Source of the DNA: Ornithinimicrobium sp. INDO-MA30-4
GTDB taxonomy: Bacteria > Actinomycetota > Actinomycetes > Actinomycetales > Dermatophilaceae
NCBI RefSeq assembly: GCF_021535045.1
Contig: NZ_CP091056.1
Location: forward strand, 1,302,001-1,366,000
Length of the DNA: 64,000 nt
Direction of reading: 5' to 3'
The notes beneath the pieces are model-generated. The model was not told the DNA's origin. It searched no databases and saw only the letters and a list, made by a program, of their open reading frames with translations. Position 1 is the stretch's first letter, and every line of letters begins with the position of its first letter. Position numbers and translations under genes: made by a program. This document shows positions 1 to 8,963 of the stretch, piece after piece.

Positions 1-208
1 CCAAGGGGGTCCAGTAGGTCGCGGTGTCCACGGTGATCAGACCAGTCACACAGACGGCTGACACGGTGGTGAAAGCAGCCACCATCAGGTCCGCCGACGA
101 TCCAGGCGTGCGCGAAACAGGCAACATCAACAGCAAGGTGCCAATGATCACCGCGGCTGCGAAGGCCGCGGTGACGAGGCGGGCCGGTTGGGCCCAACGG
201 GAGCGCAC
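1..208 (-). CDS. TrkH/KtrB-type potassium uptake channel subunit, N-terminal part (cut by window edge)
   Basis: Membrane-embedded K+ translocating subunit of Trk/Ktr systems, normally gated by a cytoplasmic TrkA/KtrA protein. Only about 69 residues are present. A GTG start at 208 gives MRSRWAQPARLVTAAF, then a hydrophobic segment, then the first pore-loop region ending in SAVCVTGLITVDTATYW. That TSAVCVTGL-type sequence is the P1 selectivity-loop signature of this family. An in-frame TGA lies just upstream of the chosen GTG, so the start is constrained. The gene runs off the left end of the window, so neither the other pore loops nor a partner subunit can be seen. It is divergent from the lipoprotein at 340. 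Confidence 0.8.
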   Translation of the reverse strand, partial: MRSRWAQPARLVTAAFAAAVIIGTLLLMLPVSRTPGSSADLMVAAFTTVSAVCVTGLITVDTATYWTPL

Positions 209-339
209 GAATAGCGATCATCCGCTTCTTTGGTCGGTAGAGCAACTAAGCATCGAAGCAGACCTGACAGGTTCCAATAGCGCTGGCCAGGAGTCCAGGA
301 CTCTAGCCAGATGGCGGGGCGGGCCGTAGCATCGCCTTG

Positions 340-1473
340 GTGTCGAAGACCTACCGTTTCGTCCTTGCCGTCGCCGGCGCCAGCGTGGCTCTCTCGGGAT
401 GCTCCTCAACGAACAACGGCGGAGCCCCGAGCGAACCAACCAGTGAACAAGATGCGTCGTTCGCAACCGAGTTTTCCGTGCATGGAGGGCTCGCTGAACT
501 GGACAATGTCGACACCGAGCCCAAGGATCCCGTGTTGATCCACATGGTCGACTTTGACCAGGCCTCGGCAGCGGCCGACATACCGGCTCTTTCGCCGGAT
601 TCGACACCGGAGGAAATTAGGTCATGGGCAGAAGCAGTTGGCTCTGGTCAGTCGGGCGCCGGCATCAGCGTGACAACGCCTGAGTTTCTCAGTTCAGTTC
701 TTGCCGACCCCGAGGCAATATCCGAAGAGTTTGGTTGGAGCTTCGGCGCTGTGGACCGGTATAGCGAGGCGGCGGTAGGCAGCGAGCGATTCACCGTTCT
801 CGCCGGTCAGGTCAGTTGGCCCGAAGGGCTTCCAGAAGTGGCACCTGGCGTCAAAACGGTCGGTGAGGGTGACGACTACGCGTCTAATCCCGACTCTGCG
901 AGCAGACTTCGAATCACTGGTCGGCCGCTGCGTGTTGGTGAGCGTGATGGTCTTGCCGCCGCTTCGTGGGGAACGCCTCCGCTTGAAGAGTGGGTTGATG
1001 GCGCCTACCAATCATTTGCCGACAGTGCCGGCCTCGAGGCCGCCGCTGAGTCGCTCGATTCGCACGATGTGTTTTCAGCAACCCTGGCTCAGAGGTCCTT
1101 TGGTATCGAGACCTTGGCCGGGATGCAGGGCACTCCTGAAACACTCGAAAAACTATCCGAAGAAGCAGTCGACGAACCATTTTCTATCGTCGGCACCGGA
1201 CTCACAGCGACCGAAGACGGGCTCAACCACGTGATTGTCTATGTGTTCGATTCGCCTGAGGTTGCCTCCGCTGCGCAACCTCAACTCGAAACGATTTGGA
1301 CGACCAAGACATCTTCGTCGCTGGGCACAAATTTCAGCGAAATCGTGGACAGCCCGGTTTTTGAGCAGGACGGTCAGGTCGTCATGATCACAGCCGCGGT
1401 AAGTGACTCAGCACCACCACAACTCTTCACGGGGGTGTTGTTCAATGGCGACCTCGCATTCCTGCACGACTGA
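340..1473 (+). CDS. Secreted lipoprotein of unknown function
   Basis: About 377 residues. The N-terminus is a lipoprotein signal: positive residues, a hydrophobic core and the lipobox LSGC near residue 21, followed by a Ser/Asn-rich linker. This predicts export, lipidation and anchoring on the outer face of the membrane. The rest is a soluble mixed domain that I do not recognise; no catalytic motif is evident. GTG at 340 is chosen over the in-frame TTG three bases earlier because it directly precedes the S-K-T-Y-R signal start. It faces the APC permease gene tail to tail with 15 bp between the stops, and no clear terminator hairpin is visible there. Confidence 0.75.
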   Translation: MSKTYRFVLAVAGASVALSGCSSTNNGGAPSEPTSEQDASFATEFSVHGGLAELDNVDTEPKDPVLIHMVDFDQASAAADIPALSPDSTPEEIRSWAEAVGSGQSGAGISVTTPEFLSSVLADPEAISEEFGWSFGAVDRYSEAAVGSERFTVLAGQVSWPEGLPEVAPGVKTVGEGDDYASNPDSASRLRITGRPLRVGERDGLAAASWGTPPLEEWVDGAYQSFADSAGLEAAAESLDSHDVFSATLAQRSFGIETLAGMQGTPETLEKLSEEAVDEPFSIVGTGLTATEDGLNHVIVYVFDSPEVASAAQPQLETIWTTKTSSSLGTNFSEIVDSPVFEQDGQVVMITAAVSDSAPPQLFTGVLFNGDLAFLHD

Positions 1474-1488
1474 GCCAACTTCGCCTGA

Positions 1489-2808
1489 CTACATGGCGGC
1501 CGAGTTCATGTCCGGGGTCGGCCGCGAGAAGCCACGGGTGATGACCAGCAGGTACGTCAACCCCAGCAAGAGCCAGATGGCGCCCACCGTCAGGGCCCGA
1601 CCATCAAGTTGAGTGAGCAGGTAGAGATCCACGACCGCGCCAATGATCGGAAAGATCAGATAGCGCACCTTGCTTAGCGAACTGTCGCGGTGCTTGAAGG
1701 AAAGCCACCACTGCAATGTTGACCAGGGTAAATGCAGTGAAGGCACCAAAGTTGATGAAGGACGTGGACGTGGTGACGTCGAGGAAGATCGCGCCGAGTC
1801 CGATAACACCGCAGAGCACGATGTTGAACACCGGCGTGCGGAAACGCTCAGAGAGCCGACCGAAAAGCCCTTCGGCAAGACACCGTCACGCCCCATGGCG
1901 TACATCAGCCGTGCTGCACTTGCCTGGGCGGCCAGGCCGGAAGTGAACTGGCCAATGATCAAGCCGGCTAGGAAGATCGCGCCAAAGAACGCCCCGCCGA
2001 TGGTCACGGCGAGATCTGCGGCCAGTGAGTCGGCATTGTCGAAGACCGCACCCGGGGCAACCAGAGAGACGACATAAGAAACAACCACAAAGACAAGACC
2101 GCCGATGAGCGCAACCAAGAAGATCGCGCGGGGAATCGTCTTCTCAGGGTCTTTGGTGTCTTCGGTCAAGGTGCTGACGGCATCAAAGCCCAGGAAGGAG
2201 TAGGCCGCGATGGCTGCGCCCGCAGCCGCACCTGACAGGCCGCTGCCACCCACGAACGGGGTGACTGAGAACAGGCTGGCAGAGCCATTAATCAGGTAGA
2301 CGAGCGCGAGCACGACGAAGAAAATCAGCACCAGGACTTGGAACGTCATCAGCGCAAAGTTGGCCTTGTCTGCCACCTGCAGCCCGATGATGTTCAGCGC
2401 TGTTGTGATCACGACGAAGCCAACGATCCACATCCACATCGGGACGTCGGGGAACTGTCCGTTGAGATAGGCCCCACCAATCAGCCAGATCACCAACGGC
2501 AAGAACAGGTAGTCGAGCAAAACCGTCCAGCCGACAACGAATCCGGCTCGCGCGTCCAGTGCGCGGCGCACGTAGGTGTAGGCCGAGCCAGCCACCGGGT
2601 ACTGCTTGGCCATTAGGCCATACGACAAAGCAGTGAAGAGCATCGCTCCGAGCGCCAACGAGTATGCGCCTGCGCTGGCTCCATCGGAGGCGACGGCGAT
2701 GACTCCGAAGATGCCCAACACAATGATCGGGGTCATGTAGGCCAGACCAAAGAGGACGACTCCCCTCAGTCCTAGCGTCTTTTCAAGAGTGGGACTATTT
2801 GTGCTCAC
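1489..2808 (-). CDS. APC-superfamily amino acid/amine permease (two indels)
   Basis: About 439 residues with roughly 12 hydrophobic segments. The N-terminal TM1 region (LFGLAYMTPIIVLGIFGV) carries the unwound-helix glycine pattern of APC transporters, and SFLGFDAVSTLTEDTKDPEK matches the TM6-7 signature seen in amino acid and polyamine members. The frame is lost between about 1863 and 1700. A T is missing from the run at 1863-1866 and there appears to be an extra base near 1698-1702. Between these points the coding continues in another frame (FNIVLCGVIGLGAIF), and the original frame returns with VRYLIFPIIGAVV. Its start overlaps the stop of the nitrilase gene by 4 bases (ATGA), so the two form an operon under the palindrome at 3707. 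The substrate is unknown; the nitrilase partner suggests an amine, amide or nitrile compound. Confidence 0.85.
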   Translation of the reverse strand: MSTNSPTLEKTLGLRGVVLFGLAYMTPIIVLGIFGVIAVASDGASAGAYSLALGAMLFTALSYGLMAKQYPVAGSAYTYVRRALDARAGFVVGWTVLLDYLFLPLVIWLIGGAYLNGQFPDVPMWMWIVGFVVITTALNIIGLQVADKANFALMTFQVLVLIFFVVLALVYLINGSASLFSVTPFVGGSGLSGAAAGAAIAAYSFLGFDAVSTLTEDTKDPEKTIPRAIFLVALIGGLVFVVVSYVVSLVAPGAVFDNADSLAADLAVTIGGAFFGAIFLAGLIIGQFTSGLAAQASAARLMYAMGRDGVLPKGFSVGSLSVSARRCSTSCSAVLSDSARSSSTSPRPRPSSTLVPSLHLPWSTLQWWLSFKHRDSSLSKVRYLIFPIIGAVVDLYLLTQLDGRALTVGAIWLLLGLTYLLVITRGFSRPTPDMNSAAM

Positions 2809-3698
2809 GGCTGGATTCCTTCAGAAAGTCGGTCGCTGGGATTCCAGCTGGTGGGGTTGAGTTGGCCGTCGTAGGCGGGTAGGGAAATAGTTGGGTCGTC
2901 GGCACGCAGTTGCCCCCAGAGCCGGTTCAGCCCCTCGGTTCCCACTTTTCGGACCTCTTCGAGACGATCGAGATCAAGGTCAATGACGGTGGTCTCGGGC
3001 TCGTGTCCGGGCGACTCGGCGATCACGTCGCCATTGGGATCAACGATGATGGAGCCCCCAACACCCGGCAGCCCACCAGCGTTCACGCTGACCATGAAGA
3101 CCTGATTGGAGATGGCGTTGGCTTGGGCGAGAACTCGCTCTTGGCGACGATCTGGCGTGGTGGTTTGCACGATATTGAGTACGATCTCCGCGCCCATCCA
3201 GGCCACCGAGCGCGTGGCTTCGGGGAACCAGGCGTCATAACAAATGGTGAAGCCGATGCGGGCAATGTCCGGGATATCGAAGACGACAAAGTGATCACCG
3301 GGTGCCCAATGCTCAAAAGGACGCCAAGGGAAAACTTTGCGGTATGACGACACGAGGGTGCCATCCGGCGCAAAGGCCAGAGCAGTGTTGAAGACCCGAC
3401 CGTCGTCGGCCAATTCCGGGATCGTGCCGGGCACGAGCCACACCTGCTTGGCCCTGGCCAATTCGGACAGCACCACAACCAACGGCCCCTGGAGGGGCTG
3501 GGCCTGGCTAGCAAACCATTCCGCAGGATTGTCGGCCTTGAATCCGTCACCGTAAAGGTGAACTTCGGGGAACACGACGAGGTCTACATCACCGTGGACA
3601 GCCTGAATCTCATCAATCTGAGCGCCCAGCACATCGACTGCGGCATTGCCCGGTATAGGTGCGGCTTGGACCATAGCCAAGCGGAGTTTGCGTCGCAT
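2805..3698 (-). CDS. Carbon-nitrogen hydrolase (nitrilase superfamily)
   Basis: A 297-residue cytoplasmic amidohydrolase. The catalytic Glu-Lys-Cys triad is visible: Glu in VVFPEVHLYG (about residue 45), Lys in SSYRKVFPW (about 120) and Cys in ICYDAWFPEATR (about 153). Members hydrolyse amides, N-carbamoyl compounds or nitriles. First gene of a two-gene operon with the permease at 1489, so it probably acts on the imported compound. The ATG at 3698 lies 8 bp from a 25-bp palindrome and has no ribosome binding site, so the mRNA may be leaderless. Regulation by the divergent GntR protein is inferred from the layout. The substrate cannot be deduced. Confidence 0.9.
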   Translation of the reverse strand: MRRKLRLAMVQAAPIPGNAAVDVLGAQIDEIQAVHGDVDLVVFPEVHLYGDGFKADNPAEWFASQAQPLQGPLVVVLSELARAKQVWLVPGTIPELADDGRVFNTALAFAPDGTLVSSYRKVFPWRPFEHWAPGDHFVVFDIPDIARIGFTICYDAWFPEATRSVAWMGAEIVLNIVQTTTPDRRQERVLAQANAISNQVFMVSVNAGGLPGVGGSIIVDPNGDVIAESPGHEPETTVIDLDLDRLEEVRKVGTEGLNRLWGQLRADDPTISLPAYDGQLNPTSWNPSDRLSEGIQP

Positions 3699-3706
3699 GA
3701 AGAATC

Positions 3707-3731
3707 AAAATAGATCAAGTTGATCTATTTT
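3707..3731. promoter_or_regulatory. Perfect 25-bp palindrome, probable GntR operator
   Basis: Two 12-base arms, AAAATAGATCAA and TTGATCTATTTT, are exact reverse complements around a single central G at 3719. The site sits between the nitrilase/permease operon and the divergent GntR gene, starting 9 bp from the nitrilase ATG. FadR-like regulators bind short palindromes in exactly this position, so it is the likely operator for both directions. The right-hand arm also supplies AT-rich -10-like sequence for leftward transcription. Confidence 0.8.
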
Positions 3732-3770
3732 TCCCGCGTTTTCTTTGTAGCCCACCTAGAGTGGGGCAGC

Positions 3771-4506
3771 ATGACCCTCCCTTTCCGGCCCGAGGATCAG
3801 CGACTATCGCCTCTTCGCCGTATGAGCGCTCTAGAAAGCGTGCGCTCTCGCATTGGCCTTGCCATCCAGTTGAATCTCCTGAGCCCCGGAGAAGAGTTGC
3901 CGCCCATTGACCAAATGGCCGAGGCTTTGAAGTAAGCGAAGTGACCGTGCGCCGAGCGATGGTCGCGCTAACCAAGCAAGGGATCGTGGTCAGACACCGG
4001 GGTCGTTCAGGGGCACTTTCGTCGCCGATGAGCCACCCATCGACCAGATTGCCCCCATCGCGGAATTGCAATCCCTGCACGCGAGCGCCCGCGAACTCAT
4101 TGACCGGCGCCTCGTTCAGGAAACTGGCCTGATCCACTTGGCGCTCGACCACCTCAACGACGAATCGCTGGAGAGCCTCGATGCCTTGGTGCGAGAGATG
4201 GACGAAGCGTCGGGTTGGGCGCAGTTTCACACCCTCGATGTCCGATTCCACCGCGCGATCGCCTCCATGGCTCACGCGCCAGCGGCGCTAGACGACTATT
4301 TCTCGGTCACAGATGCGCTGTACGCGTTCTACTTGCCGTACCCGATGTCATATCTGTTCACCTCAAACGACGAGCACCGCGCCCTTGCAGCTGCCATGCG
4401 GGCGGGCGACCGACCGCAGTGCCACCATCTTGCAGCGCGCCACGTCGCCGTTCTGCACCAGACGATGTTCTTCGGCCTAACCGACGCGACCGGCGCAGAG
4501 GATTAA
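3771..4506 (+). CDS. GntR-family transcriptional regulator with FCD domain (two indels)
   Basis: About 245 residues when corrected. The N-terminal winged helix-turn-helix (residues about 20-80) contains RSRIGLAIQLNLLSPGEELP and VTVRRAMVALTKQGIVV, typical of GntR. The C-terminal all-helical FCD ligand-binding domain contains FHTLDVRFHRAIASMAHAP and ends near HRALAAAMRAGD and a conserved His (HHLAARHVA). A base is missing near 3929 (GCTTTGAAGTAAGC should read Leu-Glu-Val-Ser) and a G is missing from the G run near 4015-4018. ATG 3771 is chosen because it directly precedes a typical GntR N-terminus. Divergent from the nitrilase-permease operon, which it probably controls in response to a small carboxylate or amine ligand. 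Confidence 0.82.
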
Positions 4507-4595
4507 CAACCCGCCCCCTACGGATTCATCACCAACGGCGACCGGAAGGGATCCAGGAGCTGGGGCCTGCCCGCTCAAAACATCTGCGAGCGCCG

Positions 4596-6181
4596 TCATA
4601 GAGGCCGAGTTAGACCCAAGGTGGCGAGCCCAACCTGTTCATCGCCGAGATCTGCAAGCGGGTAAGGCGCGCCGAGCGCGACGACCACGTCGGAGCTGGC
4701 CACGATGCCCGTGATGCCACCGGAGTCCTCCCCAGCGGCTTGATAGCCCTGAGCCGAAACCAGTTGCACGCGCAGGCCTTCACCGATGCTCAGGCCCGCT
4801 TCTTCGGCGGCTCGGGCTGGTGCAGCCTGTTCGGCCTCTGAGCCACCGCTGATCTGGATCGAATCCGCCGCCAGGGGGCCACAGACGCCAACCTGGGTGA
4901 TGGCAGCGGCCGCAACTTCAAGCGACAGGTCGTCGTTGGAGCCAATGACATCACTGCTGGGAATCGGCTGGTCGTTGCTTCGCAAGGTAGCGACGATCAA
5001 CGCTGCAGAGCGTTCGAGGTCCTCGCGCTCCAGGGTGCCATCGGCGAGCGCCTCTTCAATCGCTGCCACCGTGGCTCCGGGGTCAGCCGGCATCAGCAAG
5101 ACATCCGATCCTGCCGCGAGCGCTTGAACGCTGGCCGGTCCGCTCTGCGCCTCATCGGTAATTGCTTGCATATTGAGCGCGTCGGTGATGACCAGTCCGT
5201 CGAAGCCTAGGTCATCGCGGAGCAGGTCGGTCGTGACTGCTGAGGACAACGTGGCTGGTTGCGAGTCATCGATCGCCTCCACCACGATGTGCGCCGTCAT
5301 GATGGCTGGGGCGCCTTGCTCAATGAGCGATTTGAAGGGCACGAAGTCGCGCTCCTGCAGCGTGTCGAGATCAGCGCTCTGGGTGACCTGGCCCAAGTGA
5401 CTGTCTGAGCTGACAGAGCCGTGCCCTGGGAAGTGCTTGGCCACCGGAATAAGGCCCGCCTCTGCGTATCCCCGGCTCTGTGCTGCGGCGGTGGCTGCCA
5501 CCAACTCTGGATCACTGCCTGGCGAGCGGACGCCGATAGTCGGGTCGTTGGGTCCGGTCGTGACATCGGCAATCGGCGCAAAGACGGCTGTGTAGCCCAT
5601 CGCCCGGACCTGCTCACCGGAGGCAAAAGCCGCCCGTTGGGTGAGGTCATCATCGCCAGCAGCCCCATAGGCCATCGCGGCTGGCCATTGGTTGAGCGGC
5701 TCCCCTACCCGAGTGATCGGGCCACCCTCTTGGTCGATTCCCACAAAGGCTGGCCAATCGCGACCGGCATCGGCCACGCTCTGATTGACCGCCGCACTCA
5801 TCTGCGTGAGTGGCTCCACCGGATCACCTTCGGGCACATTCGCGCCCAGCGTGATCACTCCAGCCAAATGATGTTCGGTCACTAAATCTGCGGCCCCGAT
5901 GGGGTCCGTGCCGGGTATGCGGCAACGACCAGTTGCCCAGCGAGTTGCTGATCGGTGAGGTCGGCCACATCGGCCGCGGCCAGGTCTATCGCCTCTTGCG
6001 ATGGTGCACCCAAGTCAGAGGCTGGCGCGGGGTTAGGCGTTGCCGAGGCAGTGGCGGTGGCGCCCTCAGCATCCGCCGATGTCGGCGTTGTCACGACTGG
6101 ATCTGCTCCCCCTTGGCTGCCCGTGCAGGCTGCCAGCGCCAACACTGAGCCGAGGGCCAATGTGAACCGTGCTGCCCTCAT
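4596..6181 (-). CDS. nagZ: Beta-N-acetylhexosaminidase-like glycoside hydrolase family 3 lipoprotein (one indel)
   Basis: Corrected length about 528 residues. It opens with a lipoprotein signal ([19 protein letters not shown], lipobox LAAC) and a Thr/Ser/Ala-rich linker. A GH3 TIM barrel follows with [13 protein letters not shown], the bacterial NagZ hallmark [14 protein letters not shown] carrying the His/Asp catalytic dyad, and the nucleophile region [15 protein letters not shown]-terminal extension resembles the second GH3 domain. These enzymes remove N-acetylglucosamine from peptidoglycan fragments; this one would act outside the membrane. A base is missing near 5915 (TACCCGGCACGG should read Tyr-Pro-Gly-Thr). 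Its ATG overlaps the tsaD stop (ATGA), placing it last in the tsaB-rimI-tsaD operon. Confidence 0.88.
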
Positions 6182-7223
6182 ACCTGGACCAACTCCACCG
6201 GTTGCGAAGAAGCCGCCGGCAGGTTGAGAGCCGAAGGCTCCCGGCCACCAGCGACCATCAGTGCGCCCAAGGCAGCCACCATGGCTCCGTTGTCGGTGCA
6301 CAAGGCCGGGCGCGGCACACGCATGGTGATGCCCGCAGAGTCGCAGCGCGATTGGGCTAGGGCCCGCAGACGCGAGTTGGCCGCCACCCCACCGCCGAGC
6401 AGCAAGTGGTCCACACCGTTGGCCTGACAGGCCTTCACGGCCTTGCGAGTCAACACGTCAACCACTGCTTCTTGAAAACTCGCGGCGACATCTGCCACTG
6501 GAACAGCCTCCCCCGAGGCTTCCTTAGCTTGCACCCAACGCGCGACCGAAGTCTTGAGCCCGGAGAACGAATAGTCGAACTCGTGCCGCTCCATGTCTTT
6601 GCCCGCCGTGAGGCCACGCGGAAAGGTGATGGCCTTGCGGTTGCCGTCTTTGGCCACTCGGTCAATGTGCGGCCCACCGGGAAGGGCAACCCCAGCACGC
6701 GGGCCACCTTGTCGAAGGCCTCCCCTGCAGCGTCGTCAATGGTCGATCCCAGCGACCGGATGTCGTGCGTGACGTCAGGCACCAACAGAAGGTTGGAGTG
6801 GCCACCACTGACCAGCAGCGCCATCGTCGGTTCGGGCAACGGGCCGTGCTCGAGGACGTCGACCGAGACGTGAGCGCCGAGGTGGTTGACGCCATACAGC
6901 GGGATGCCTAGGGAGAGCGAGAGCGCTTTGGCCGCGGCCACACCCACCAGCAGGGCACCGGCCAGGCCAGGGCCGGCCGTCACGGCGATGGCATCCAGGT
7001 CCCGGAGCTTGACGCCAGCCTCGTGACAGGCGCGGTCGATGGTTGGCAGCATGGCCTGCAAGTGGGCTCGGCTGGCCACTTCTGGGACGACACCGCCGAA
7101 GCGCGCGTGTTCGTCCACGCTGCTGGCCACGGCATCCGCGAGCAACGTCATCCCGCGCACAATCCCGACGCCGGTTTCGTCGCAACTGGTTTCGAGGCCC
7201 AAGACCAACGGTTCGTGCTTCAT
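6178..7223 (-). CDS. tsaD: tRNA N6-adenosine threonylcarbamoyltransferase TsaD (one indel)
   Basis: Transfers threonylcarbamoyl from TC-AMP to A37 of ANN-decoding tRNAs, giving t6A, together with TsaB and TsaE. An ASKHA-fold protein of 348 residues when corrected. The N-terminus [15 protein letters not shown] is the ATP-binding signature. The metal-binding motif [11 protein letters not shown] is present, as are [12 protein letters not shown], the SFSGLKT region and [13 protein letters not shown] is missing from the GGG run near 6675, where Pro-Val-Gly-Pro-His-Ile-Asp should be read; the frame continues normally after this. The start overlaps the rimI stop (ATGA) and the end overlaps the nagZ start, so it is the third gene of a tight operon. 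Confidence 0.95.
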
Positions 7224-7722
7224 GCGTCCTTCTCCTGGTTGGTGGTTGCTTTTGGTGACGCCAGCACTGCTTGCATCACCAATGCGTCCACTTGTCCTGC
7301 CTGGTAGTAGCCGCGACGGGTATGGATCCGCCGGTAGCCATAGTTTTCATAGAGCCGGATAGCAGCGGTGTTGTCCGCTCTCACCTCAAGCAACATCGTC
7401 TCAGCCCCGCGCAAAGACGCTCGGGTATGCAGTCGCTCCAACAATCGTGAGCCCAGGCCTTTGCCCTGCTGAGCTGGGTCGACAGAGATCGTCATGACGT
7501 CTGCGACATCACCCGCAAGGTCAAGCCCGGCATACCCCAGGACGCGGGCATCCGGCCCCGTCAGCACTTGATAGTCCCGGCGCGGACGGCCCGCTAACTC
7601 TGACCACCACGTTGCCTGGCTCCAGGGGTCGTGCGGGTGCAGAATCTGCTCAAGGGATGCCAGGCCCGGGATGTCGCTCAATGCATGTCGCGAAAGGCGA
7701 CCGCTTGGCCAGCACCAGTCAT
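7220..7722 (-). CDS. rimI: Ribosomal protein bS18-alanine N-acetyltransferase RimI (one indel)
   Basis: GNAT-fold N-alpha-acetyltransferase of about 167 residues. The acetyl-CoA pyrophosphate loop is [18 protein letters not shown] (the Q/R-x-x-G-x-G/A motif). The C-terminal [15 protein letters not shown] is the typical RimI motif. ATG at 7722 overlaps the tsaB stop (ATGA), and correcting a missing base near 7684 gives [20 protein letters not shown], a normal GNAT beginning. In Actinobacteria rimI usually lies between tsaB and tsaD, as it does here. Its substrate in this organism may be S18 or other N-termini. Confidence 0.9.
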
Positions 7723-8413
7723 CGCGTTGGTGGGGCCGTTGGCGCCGAGGCGTCAGGTCGACGCAGGTAGAGGGGCTGATCGTCGCGCAAGATGAGCGCG
7801 CCGACGCCGTTCGGGTCGGAGAGTGCCAGCACACTGAGGAGCCCGAGTTGTGCCGGGCTGACATTCTGCGGGCCCCGCGCTGGGTTGAGCGATTCTGAAT
7901 ACAACGACGGCCCGGCACCAAACCCCGGCAGAGCCGCCAGATCCGCGCTCAGGTCCGCTGCTTTGTTCACTGCCGGATCACTCACCCTAGTGAACCCAAC
8001 GGCTGAGTCGCTGAGCCGGTAGTGCGCCCAGTAGACCTCCTTGCGGCGCGCATCCGTGGCGACCAAGAACTCGCCAGCGGGGCCAACCTCGGCTCGGTGG
8101 CCAGCAGCCACCTCAAAGGCAATGGCATCAAGGAGCAGACCCCATGCACCGGAATGTCCAAAGTGTGGCCCATCACGGCAGCGGTCACGATGCCCACCCG
8201 TAGGCCGGTGAAGGGGCCAGGACCGACCCCTACGACGACTGCGTCCAAGTCTGCCGGCCTGCTGGATGCGGCGTGCAGAGCTTCTTCGATAGCCGGGGCG
8301 AGCAACTCAGCGTGGGCCCGAGTGCCCGACTCACTGGCTTGACTGAGCACGCCATCGGCGTCACAAATCGCCGCGCCGATGGTCAAAGTAGAGGTGTCGA
8401 TCGCAAGAAGCAC
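7719..8413 (-). CDS. tsaB: tRNA threonylcarbamoyladenosine biosynthesis protein TsaB (one indel)
   Basis: Scaffold partner of TsaD in t6A formation; an ASKHA-fold protein that lacks the catalytic metal site. Corrected length about 231 residues. LLAIDTSTLTIGAA and VGVGPGPFTGLRVGI are the conserved N-terminal family motifs, and FLVATDARRKEVYWAHY is also typical. A base is missing near 8130, after VHGVCSL, where the text should continue Asp-Ala-Ile-Ala-Phe-Glu-Val. The start is GTG 8413. First gene of the tsaB-rimI-tsaD-nagZ operon and divergent from sodN with about 50 bp between. No tsaE lies in this window. Confidence 0.92.
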
Positions 8414-8462
8414 TTGCTCAGGTTAACGTGGGGATACCAACGGACCCACGGAAGGACCTTTT

Positions 8463-8876
8463 ATGCTTTCTCGTTTGATTTCACTCATGGGCGTCGACCA
8501 GGTCGATGTCTCCGCTCACTGCGATCTGCCGTGCGGCGTCTATGACCCAGCACAGGCACGTATCGAAGCTGAGTCCGTCAAGATGGTTATTCAGAAGGTC
8601 AACGACAGCGACGACGCTGACTTCAAGATGCGCGGCACCTTGATCAAGGAAGAACGCTCCGAGTTGGTCAAGCACCATCTCTGGGTGTTGTGGACCGACT
8701 ACTTCAAGCCCCCGCACTTCGAGAAGTATCCGGAGTTGCACGTGCTGTTCAACGAAGCCACCAAGTTGGCTGGCGCTGGCGGCACCAAGGGCTCGTGGGA
8801 CATCGCGAACGCTGAGCAGTTGCTGTCCAAGATTGAGCGCATCTCCGAGATCTTCTGGGAAACCAAGAAGGCCTGA
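8463..8876 (+). CDS. sodN: Nickel superoxide dismutase precursor
   Basis: Dismutates superoxide to hydrogen peroxide and oxygen. The 137-residue precursor has an 18-residue propeptide followed by the nickel hook HCDLPCGVYDPAQARIE. After cleavage, His1 and the two Cys residues of HCDLPCG bind nickel, and the active form is a hexamer of four-helix bundles. The length matches the family. A strong ribosome binding site (GGAAGGA) precedes ATG 8463. The maturation peptidase gene sodX, often next to sodN, is not present on either side here. A terminator hairpin follows at 8903. Confidence 0.97.
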   Translation: MLSRLISLMGVDQVDVSAHCDLPCGVYDPAQARIEAESVKMVIQKVNDSDDADFKMRGTLIKEERSELVKHHLWVLWTDYFKPPHFEKYPELHVLFNEATKLAGAGGTKGSWDIANAEQLLSKIERISEIFWETKKA

Positions 8877-8902
8877 CCTTCGCTCTCTAAGACGAGATCA
8901 GT

Positions 8903-8940
8903 GATGAGGGGCGGCCACCACATGGTGGGCGCCCCTCATC
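8903..8940 (+). terminator. Bidirectional terminator hairpin after sodN
   Basis: The arms GATGAGGGGCG and CGCCCCTCATC pair perfectly. An inner stem CCACCA/TGGTGG closes a two-base loop after one G·G mismatch. It lies between the convergent sodN and HD-domain genes and can serve both. Confidence 0.75.
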
Positions 8941-8963
8941 TTGTCCGAGCCTCGTCGACCAGG

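Noticed and set aside
24-329. Plus-strand open frame at the left edge
   Set aside because: It is antisense to the TrkH coding sequence, which has the clear family signature, and shows no domain of its own.
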